From the NCBI GenBank assembly GCA_910586825.1, contig CAJUJF010000017.1, positions 1 to 37,693 of the forward strand: a stretch of DNA of 37,693 nt, in the 5' to 3' direction. This stretch comes from an uncultured Christensenellaceae bacterium (lineage in GTDB: Bacteria; Bacillota; Clostridia; Christensenellales; Borkfalkiaceae). This document shows positions 6,982 to 13,915 of this stretch, in pieces (position 1 is the stretch's first letter; every line of letters starts with the position of its first letter). A model generated the notes under the pieces. It saw only the letters and a program-made list of their open reading frames with translations, did no database searches and was not told where the DNA came from. The position numbers and the translations under genes were made by a program.

Positions 6982-6992
6982 CAATTCGAAAA

Positions 6993-8873
6993 TTACGGAA
7001 GCAAAGGAAGAACGGTAATCCGCAGTTTACAGACGCCGTACGGGTACAGCCGCAATTCCACAGCGTCCCCTTCCGCTTCCGGCGAAGACGGATTGCGCGG
7101 CGTAAACACAAACTTGCCCGAAATCTTTTCTTTCGGGGTATACTCTTTCAGTAAATCCACCGTGCGCACGACGCTGTCACAGCGTTCGTAATCCCAATTT
7201 TTCAGCTTCCTGCCGCGCACGGTAAGATGCGGCAAACCGTCCGCGAGCCGCCATTCGCGGGAAACCCCGTCAACGAATCGCGCGCGCGACCCGCGTTCCA
7301 CGCCGTAAGCCCATTCTCCCGCGGGATAGATGTCGTAATCCGGAAAATCCGATCCGGGACGTTTTTCCGAGCGGCGGGCGATCTTTTTCGTCGGGATTCC
7401 GAGAGAATACACGAGCGGGCCCCGCGAAAACCAAACTCCGCCTTTCGATTCGTGCCGTACGGGTTCCGCCGTAAGGACGAGCGAAACTTCGTCGCCTTCC
7501 GACACGGATACGGGCATAAACCCGCTTTTCGGCTCGCCTTTGACCGCTTGCCCGTTTCGCATAACCTCGTAAGTCTGCGACCATGCGGGAATCCGTACGA
7601 ACAGAACAAACTCGCGTTCGGTATGGATCCGCCAAAGAATCCGCAAATCGAACGGATAATCCGTTTTCTGCTCGATGCGCACCCCTCCGTGATCGTAAAC
7701 GCTTTCGCCGAAGAGCGCGGAATATACGTTGCCGCCGCGATCCGTAAAATACTGTCTTGCGACATAGTTGGGCATAAACCGATTCACGTTTCCGGTACAG
7801 CATTCCGTACCCGGAACGGGGCGATAGCTCGCCCATGCTCCGCCGCGAAAAAATTCCGCGTGGTTCGACGTTGCGTCGGCGATCGTCTGATTGGCAAACG
7901 AAAAATACTGCAAGCCCCGAAAATCTTCGAGAACAGAACCGATCCCCGCGTTGAATACGCATTTTTCGATCCTGTCGGCATAACCGCCTTCCCCTGTCGC
8001 CGCAAGAAGATATCCCGAATTCCAGGTATAGTCGGAGATATCGCAAGTTTCATAGCCGTGCATGTAATCGTCCGAAATCAAAAACTCATCGCTGCAATGA
8101 CAGCCGGACGGCAAAGAAAAGTACCGCTCCAATTTACGGTAAGCTGCGCGGCTTGTTGCAAGATACCCTTCTTTGCCCGTATGCAGATATAGCACCGCGC
8201 CGAGTTTGAAAAATTCGTTATAGCTTACGCCGTGTGCATAAGGCTTTTCTTCGCCGAGCGCCGCACGGTCGCACAAACAGTCCCCGCACGCGGTATTGTA
8301 TCCCGCATACGTCTCTTCCGCAAGCTCCAATAAACGCCTCTCGCCCGATTTTCCGTACGCCCAAAGCATGATCTCTACGTTCAAGACGTCTCTTTTCTTC
8401 GTAAAATCCGTCGCCGAACCGAGATAATGCCGGCAAATCGCATGCAAAATTTTCTCGTTTCCCGTTCCGTCGTACAACGCGATACAGGCGCGGAAAAACA
8501 CGACGTGCGGCCATCGGTTCCAGCCGTTTGCCTCTTTCAGCACCCGAGGGCCGAGGTACCCGTCCCGATCGGGATTGCGGATCACGGACAAAATCAGCGA
8601 TTCGGCGCGCGCGATCGCCGCGCGGTCTTGCAAAAGCACGGCGGCGCGAACGAACCCGTCCAACCAATAGGCGTACTGTTCGTACTCCCACCACATGGCA
8701 ACGCCCTCTTCCGTAATGCGCTCCTCGCTCCATTTCGGCGTATCGAAAGGCGGACCCGCCTCCTCGATCCGTCCCGTAAGTCCGTGCATCTGCGTTTCGA
8801 GAAACCGCTTTGTCATTCCCTGCGGCAACACCGCGCCGACGGGAAGTTCTTTCAAAACAAACTCTTTTTCCAT
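6993..8873 (-). CDS. GH127/DUF1680-family glycoside hydrolase, putative beta-L-arabinofuranosidase
   Basis: A 626-aa cytoplasmic protein with no signal peptide. The N-terminal two thirds form the (alpha/alpha)6-barrel of GH127 (LVWGRLE-type helices, here WLDGFVRAAVLLQD and NGWNRWPHVVFFRACIALYD), followed by beta-sandwich domains. The zinc/thiol active site of the family is present: E275-T-C277 (GYETC) and C358-C359 (ECCTGN), aligning with the zinc ligands Glu338, Cys340, Cys417 and Cys418 of HypBA1; C358 would be the nucleophile. E263 in SDEFL is the candidate acid/base. Start ATG 8873 is chosen because the two earlier in-frame ATGs lie at or upstream of the -10 box. It likely trims arabinofuranosides imported from plant cell-wall material; the exact linkage is not determinable. 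Confidence 0.88.
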   Translation of the reverse strand: MEKEFVLKELPVGAVLPQGMTKRFLETQMHGLTGRIEEAGPPFDTPKWSEERITEEGVAMWWEYEQYAYWLDGFVRAAVLLQDRAAIARAESLILSVIRNPDRDGYLGPRVLKEANGWNRWPHVVFFRACIALYDGTGNEKILHAICRHYLGSATDFTKKRDVLNVEIMLWAYGKSGERRLLELAEETYAGYNTACGDCLCDRAALGEEKPYAHGVSYNEFFKLGAVLYLHTGKEGYLATSRAAYRKLERYFSLPSGCHCSDEFLISDDYMHGYETCDISDYTWNSGYLLAATGEGGYADRIEKCVFNAGIGSVLEDFRGLQYFSFANQTIADATSNHAEFFRGGAWASYRPVPGTECCTGNVNRFMPNYVARQYFTDRGGNVYSALFGESVYDHGGVRIEQKTDYPFDLRILWRIHTEREFVLFVRIPAWSQTYEVMRNGQAVKGEPKSGFMPVSVSEGDEVSLVLTAEPVRHESKGGVWFSRGPLVYSLGIPTKKIARRSEKRPGSDFPDYDIYPAGEWAYGVERGSRARFVDGVSREWRLADGLPHLTVRGRKLKNWDYERCDSVVRTVDLLKEYTPKEKISGKFVFTPRNPSSPEAEGDAVELRLYPYGVCKLRITVLPLLP

Positions 8874-8883
8874 GATTGTATTC

Positions 8884-8913
8884 ATTATATCCCGCAAAGT
8901 CCGCGTTTGTCAA
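8884..8913 (-). promoter_or_regulatory. Consensus promoter giving a near-leaderless GH127 mRNA
   Basis: TTGACA (8913-8908), 18-bp spacer, TATAAT (8889-8884). The expected transcription start near 8877 is only about four bases before the ATG at 8873. No Shine-Dalgarno is possible. Confidence 0.7.
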
Positions 8914-8943
8914 GACAATCCGAAAATAAAGCTCTTCTGATTC

Positions 8944-8978
8944 AAAAAAGCGCTTCGGGGAATTCCCGAAGCGCTTTT
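8944..8978 (-). terminator. Terminator of the surface-protein locus
   Basis: AAAAGCGCTTCGGG (8946-8959) pairs with CCCGAAGCGCTTTT (8965-8978), a 14-bp stem with 5-base loop, followed on the minus strand by TTTTTT. It begins four bases beyond the stop codon of the 1573-aa gene. Confidence 0.92.
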
Positions 8979-8982
8979 AGGC

Positions 8983-11900
8983 TTAGTTCTTTTTGTGTCC
9001 GTCGTAATCGGTATTCGTCTGTACCATGCCGTCGCCGGTAATGCGTACTTCTACGTTCACGGGCGATTTTCCGTTCTGTTGCGGCTGCTGAGGACGCTGG
9101 GGCTGCTGCATCATCGGAGGCTGAATATACGGTGCGGGCGCAAGAATCACTTGCTGCGCGGCTCCGCGTTTATTCTTCGGAATGATGATCAGGATCAAAA
9201 GCAGAATCACCGCAAGCGCGAGCGCAACGAAGAACAGGATCATCCACATCGTTTTCATGTTGTCCTGCGCTTCTTCGCGGTTGATCGAAAGAATGACCGT
9301 CTTGACGGGCTCTCTCCCTTCGCGCGAAGCCGTAGGCGCAACGCCGCTCTCTTTTTCGTAGAGATAGATCACGACTTCGTTCTTACCGACTTTCAGCGAA
9401 TCCGCGCCGATGATTTCGGATTCGAGTTCCTCGAAGTTTTCGATCGAGATACTCAGTTTCGTAACGTTGTTCCCGACGGTATAAACGTACTTCTCTTCTT
9501 TACTTCTGTAATCGCTGTTGTTTTTATAATCCTCGGCGAAACTCTCGATTTCGTAGACGGAAATCGCTTTGAAATCGGGAAGTTCTCGCTCGACGATGAT
9601 CACGATTGGTTGCGTCACCAGACCGTCGCTCGAACGGAGATTGACGACGAGAACGTTTAATCCGTAAGCGATCGGAACCACGCTTTCAGGTTCGCTGGTG
9701 AAATCGGCAAGGATATCTCCGTACTGATTGTCGCCGTCTCTGAACGCCGTCGGCGCAACCGTCCCGCCGCCCGCGGTCAGATCCCGCTTGCGGAGAATCT
9801 GATAGGTACCGCGCACAAACGGATCGTCCGACGAAAAATTGACTTCGAAAGTCAACGTCCCCTGATTGAAATCAACCGTGTATTGGAGGAAAGTAGGCGC
9901 AAAATCAATGTTCGTGCCGTTTCTGTACTCCTCGTAATTCTTGTTGAACTCCTCTATTTCTTTGATCGCGAGCCCGAAGTTCGTTTCGCTTGAAAGGCGC
10001 TTGAACGTAACGATATGCACGTCGCGCGCCAGACTCCCGCTCACGGGACGAATGACGATCTGCACGCCCTGCGTACTCGAAGCGAAAACTTCCGTCATGT
10101 CGACTTCCCATTCGTTATCGCTCAGTTTCGTGAGACCGGGACCGGCGACGATTGCAAGATTAACGATCGCGGTAGGATCGGAAGCTTTTGCGACGATCGT
10201 CATCTTACCCGTCGTATTGCTCGTTTTTACCTTGAAATTACGCAACGTAACGGAGACGCTGTCCGGATCGGTACCGTCGACCAACGCGTTTGTCGCGTCG
10301 TCGTACAGTTGAAGAAGGGTGCCGCCGTCGTACACTTCCAGCCAGACCAGCACGGGTTGATCGGTCGCGCGGTGAATAACCAGCGTATAACTGTTTTTCG
10401 CGATGCCGATTTCGAGGTTGATCGTAAGCGTGATGCTGGAACCGGGCTGACCGAGCGCAAGCGCGTCGATATTGACGCTGCCGTTGCCTTCGCCCATAAC
10501 CTGATTGCCCTGCATTACGGTGATCTTGGCGTCCTCGTCGTTCGCAACCGCACGGAACACAACGGACTGCGTGCCGAATTCCTGCGAACTCGTATAATTG
10601 TTGACGTCTTTGTCGAAGCCCGAAACGGTCGCCCCGTTGATCCGAAGATCGTCCAGATAAACCTCTTCCTTCGGCGCTTCGCGGTTGATCGTAAACATAT
10701 ATTTGATCGCGCCGTCGGAGTTGTTGCCGCTACCCGAAACAGCATAAATCACAAGCGTATTCGGATTTTCATACGAAAGGCGCATGTTTTCGCCGAGCGC
10801 GAGTTCGGTTCCGTTGGCAACGACGTGCTTCTGCGTGGCCGCCGCATAGGTCTCCACCGTGATGCTCACGTGTTCGACCTCGTACGGAACGTTGATCGCG
10901 GGATATTCGTGCGTCGAAGCGACGAAATCTTTAAAATAGATCTCGCTGTTGCTTCCCGTAATGATAATTTTCGTGATATCGAAATTTTTACCGAGGTCGA
11001 ATTCTTCGGTTACGATATTGATGGTGTATTCGGTGGTCGTCCTGCCGTCTTCCGCCGTTACGACGATCCCGATCGGCACGGTGCCGCCCGTGATCGCGCT
11101 CGCGGGCGGAAGCTGATAACTGTTCGAATCCAGACCGCCGTACGTGATCTTTACATTCTTGCCTTCCGGCGTCGCAAAAAAGTTCACGATCATCGAAGCG
11201 ATTTCGCTTGCGTCTTTACCGTACTTGATGATTTGGTTGTTGCTGTTGGGATTGAACGGAACTTCATTGCCGTCGCCGTCCACAAACGGAAGCTTCGTTC
11301 CATCGGGCAAACGCACTTCGAGATCTCTCAACTTGCTGTTGGTGTCGGCGGCCGCGCGCACGATCTTAACGGTGTAGAGATCCCCTTCGACCACCTGATT
11401 GTCGTCCGTCGTCGCCTTTCCCTCGTCCGCAACGGCGCGGAATACATAAGTCGTCTCCCCTACGGCGAGTTTCGCGGTAGGCGAATATTCGTGGCGTGTT
11501 CCGGGGTGATTGGCTTTGTTCATCTGCCCCGCGCCCGTCGCGCCCGTCTTGACGTAAGCGTAAGCGCCGTCTGTCGTGACGTTGAACTTCACGCTGTCGG
11601 TCGCATACGGCACGCTGACCTCGTACGTCTTGATCGCGGGATCAAACTGAAAGCCCGAAATCGCACTGCTGTCCGCCGCGTTGAGCAGATCCACGGAAAC
11701 GATGCCCGCCTTTTTCTCGACAAGCTTGATGTTGAATTTATACGTGTTGGTGAGCGAACCGGCTTTTACCGTAATGCTGTACTCGTTCTTTCCGAGCGCA
11801 AGTTTTCCGGTAAACGTGTCGTTGTCGCCGGAAGGTCCCGTGAGCGTACTGCTCTTTCCGGAATACTCAACGCCTATTTTTACCGTGCCTTCGATATAGA

Positions 11901-13704
11901 TGCTCGCGCCGATTACGTTCGCGCCGCCGATGATCAGCTCGTTGGTGTACGTGTTGGTGTTGGTATTGAAATGCGAATCTCCCGTAAGAAGCTGGGTAAA
12001 CGACGTTTCTCCCGGCAAACGGATGCCGAGCGTCTGGAATACCGCGTCCACCTGTTCGCGCGCGATCGTCACCTGATAATCCCGATAATTGCCCGCGGGC
12101 GCCGTGACTCTGACGGTATAAGAACCGACGGCATATTCCGTATTCGCATTGTAGTTCGTCGAACCGATTTTCACGGTAGAACCGTTTGCAACGGTAATGT
12201 TCATCTTCCCCTTCGAATCGCCCGAAGCGATCGCGGGTAATTTGAAATAGTAGTCCACGCCCTGCGTCGTGTCGTTCGTGATCACCGAGGACGAAGGATC
12301 GTTCGCGGTTACCGTAAACGACGTGATCGACGTATCGGTACTCAGTTTCGTGAAGTTAAACGTATAGGAATTCTTTGTCGTGCCGTCCGCCGCCGTGACT
12401 TGAAGCACCACTTTTGCGCCCGAATCCCCGATATTCGTGATATTGAGCGCAGTACCGCTTGCAACGTTACCCGTTGTACCCCCCCCCAGCGAACAATTCG
12501 TGGCGGTTGCGGCAATCGAACCGTTGATGCCGAAATTCGCGAGAACGGTAGGCGTAATGCTCGCCGAGGTCACGTTGTTCGGTACTTTTACGGTATACGA
12601 CGTTGTCCCCGCAGAGAAATTGGGGGAAAGACCGAGCTGCGTCGCACCCGATACGGCAGGCTGATACGCAACCGCCGCGCCGCTGAGCTGCGCGACCCGG
12701 CTGATGACCTGAATCGTGTATTCTTTGCTCTGCGATTTATCCTGCGCGGTGACGTTGATATAGACGGTGGTCGTTCCGCTGTTGCCCAACGTGACCGTTG
12801 CGGGCGTCCCCTCCGTTACCGTCGTGGAAAGCGGTTTGGAGGTTCCGATCCGGATCGCGGCGCCCTTCGACAAATCGGTAAGGGAAAGATCGATCTTGTA
12901 GTTATTCTTCGTCGTACTCGTGCTGTAAGCCGTCATGGCTGTGGAAACCGTCAAAGACTCGGAAGCCGTGCCGTGACCGACTTTAACGCCGGCAAGATCA
13001 ACACCGGAATTCGCGGCGCCGGTGGAAATCACCGCAGGCGTCGTGGAAAGCAAGCCCGTACAGTTAAAGTTCGCGGCGTTGTCCTTGGGCGTACCGCTTC
13101 TGCCGAACGTAACCATATCGGCAATACGAACCGTCGCGGGATCGGTGATGATTCCGAACGTGACGCTGCTTACGGGAATTTCCTTGACGACTTTCATGGG
13201 AATCGTCACGGGAACGACCGTGGAACTCGCGCACGTTCTCGACTTATGATAGCAGGAGATCGCAATACGGATCGAGCCGGAAGAGAGCTGATCGACTACC
13301 GATGCCGAATAACCCGAAGTCGTCAGAACCAAAGGTCCGAAGTCCGGCATGGGATCCCCCCATTCATCGGTCTGGAATTCGAAACATTCGGCGATCGTGG
13401 GATCGAATGCGGATCTGTTCGCGTTCAGAGTGCCGAACGTAACGTCCATTGCCGCCCAATAAGTATCGGCACGCGTCGTACGGAACGTCGCGACGAGATT
13501 AAAAGTATCGCCCACCATCAAGGTTTCGGGCGCATCGGTCGTAAACTGTACATCCGACGCGCCTTCATACGTATATTCTTCCGCAGCTTCGACCGACGGA
13601 TTAGGGCGTTCCCCCATGATTTCGAACACGCCAAAAAACACCATGCACAGTGCAAACAGGGAAATTAATACGGCTAACAGCGTCTTTCTGACCGAACTTT
13701 TCAT
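8983..13704 (-). CDS. Secreted multi-domain surface protein: cohesin-like N-terminus, cadherin-like repeats, C-terminal membrane anchor
   Basis: A 1573-aa type I membrane protein. A signal peptide (1-41, ending SVEA) is followed by a cohesin-like beta-sandwich (about 50-201: VGDTFNLVATF, YWAAMDVTFGTL, GSIRIAISCY, VVPVTIPMKVV, SVTFGI). Then about eleven cadherin-like beta-sandwich domains (PF12733 style, about 90 aa each) run to residue 1480, each with the pattern L-x-x-L-x-(V/I), F-x-x-x-(T/N)-x-x-Y-x-V, and a closing YT(I/V)x(I/V)-x-R strand. A membrane helix (about 1486-1508), a KNKR stop-transfer and a 65-residue Pro/Gln-rich cytoplasmic tail end the protein. There is no sortase motif. ATG at 13704 has GGAGA upstream. 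Last gene of the locus, paralogous at its N-terminus to the next gene upstream. Confidence 0.88.
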   Translation of the reverse strand: MKSSVRKTLLAVLISLFALCMVFFGVFEIMGERPNPSVEAAEEYTYEGASDVQFTTDAPETLMVGDTFNLVATFRTTRADTYWAAMDVTFGTLNANRSAFDPTIAECFEFQTDEWGDPMPDFGPLVLTTSGYSASVVDQLSSGSIRIAISCYHKSRTCASSTVVPVTIPMKVVKEIPVSSVTFGIITDPATVRIADMVTFGRSGTPKDNAANFNCTGLLSTTPAVISTGAANSGVDLAGVKVGHGTASESLTVSTAMTAYSTSTTKNNYKIDLSLTDLSKGAAIRIGTSKPLSTTVTEGTPATVTLGNSGTTTVYINVTAQDKSQSKEYTIQVISRVAQLSGAAVAYQPAVSGATQLGLSPNFSAGTTSYTVKVPNNVTSASITPTVLANFGINGSIAATATNCSLGGGTTGNVASGTALNITNIGDSGAKVVLQVTAADGTTKNSYTFNFTKLSTDTSITSFTVTANDPSSSVITNDTTQGVDYYFKLPAIASGDSKGKMNITVANGSTVKIGSTNYNANTEYAVGSYTVRVTAPAGNYRDYQVTIAREQVDAVFQTLGIRLPGETSFTQLLTGDSHFNTNTNTYTNELIIGGANVIGASIYIEGTVKIGVEYSGKSSTLTGPSGDNDTFTGKLALGKNEYSITVKAGSLTNTYKFNIKLVEKKAGIVSVDLLNAADSSAISGFQFDPAIKTYEVSVPYATDSVKFNVTTDGAYAYVKTGATGAGQMNKANHPGTRHEYSPTAKLAVGETTYVFRAVADEGKATTDDNQVVEGDLYTVKIVRAAADTNSKLRDLEVRLPDGTKLPFVDGDGNEVPFNPNSNNQIIKYGKDASEIASMIVNFFATPEGKNVKITYGGLDSNSYQLPPASAITGGTVPIGIVVTAEDGRTTTEYTINIVTEEFDLGKNFDITKIIITGSNSEIYFKDFVASTHEYPAINVPYEVEHVSITVETYAAATQKHVVANGTELALGENMRLSYENPNTLVIYAVSGSGNNSDGAIKYMFTINREAPKEEVYLDDLRINGATVSGFDKDVNNYTSSQEFGTQSVVFRAVANDEDAKITVMQGNQVMGEGNGSVNIDALALGQPGSSITLTINLEIGIAKNSYTLVIHRATDQPVLVWLEVYDGGTLLQLYDDATNALVDGTDPDSVSVTLRNFKVKTSNTTGKMTIVAKASDPTAIVNLAIVAGPGLTKLSDNEWEVDMTEVFASSTQGVQIVIRPVSGSLARDVHIVTFKRLSSETNFGLAIKEIEEFNKNYEEYRNGTNIDFAPTFLQYTVDFNQGTLTFEVNFSSDDPFVRGTYQILRKRDLTAGGGTVAPTAFRDGDNQYGDILADFTSEPESVVPIAYGLNVLVVNLRSSDGLVTQPIVIIVERELPDFKAISVYEIESFAEDYKNNSDYRSKEEKYVYTVGNNVTKLSISIENFEELESEIIGADSLKVGKNEVVIYLYEKESGVAPTASREGREPVKTVILSINREEAQDNMKTMWMILFFVALALAVILLLILIIIPKNKRGAAQQVILAPAPYIQPPMMQQPQRPQQPQQNGKSPVNVEVRITGDGMVQTNTDYDGHKKN
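12479..12487 (-). repeat. Nine-guanine homopolymer in the coding sequence
   Basis: Nine consecutive G on the coding strand encode the Gly run of SLGGGTTGN in a cadherin-like domain. A tract of this length can slip during replication and shift the frame. Confidence 0.9.
13102..13557 (-). other. Cohesin-like domain of the 1573-aa protein
   Basis: Residues 50-201. The order of strands (GDTF, WAAMDVTFGTL, FGPLVLTTSGY, GSIRIAIS, VVPVTIPMKVV, SVTFGI) follows the cohesin pattern of GDTV, FNFTLSYD, GxIxFLF, GVFATIKFKV. It lacks the canonical LSYDP and is a fold-level assignment only. Confidence 0.45.
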
Positions 13705-13915
13705 AAGCGATTCTCCACAAAGTTAATATGCAACAAAACTGATTTAATATTTTTTGATATGCACTGGTCTTGAAGACAATAAACGGCTCTCCAAGACCCT
13801 CTTTCCGATCGAAATATGATATTCGCGGATACATTTCTAAAATCCACCGATAGCTTCCGACCAGGATTCGGTCGGAAGCTATATTTTCAAAGCTTTTAAT
13901 TCTCGGCAATGCTCT
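13705..13915 (-). other. Intergenic leader of the 1573-aa gene with two hairpins
   Basis: There is a strong 13-bp stem, ATAGCTTCCGACC (13850-13862) with GGTCGGAAGCTAT (13870-13882), lying soon after the stop of the upstream gene. On the minus strand it lacks an immediate T tract, so it may act as an attenuator or RNA-end protector rather than a full terminator. A second stem, GGTCTTG (minus 13798-13792) with CAAGACC (13772-13766), lies closer to the gene. No consensus promoter is seen here, so read-through from the 924-aa gene is plausible. Confidence 0.5.

Noticed and set aside
7227..8192. A 321-codon plus-strand frame opposite the GH127 gene
   Set aside because: Shadow of a gene with complete family motifs on the minus strand.
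10015..13668. Long plus-strand open frames opposite the 1573-aa gene (741 and 422 codons)
   Set aside because: Low-complexity Arg-rich translations caused by codon bias of the real gene; no ribosome binding sites.
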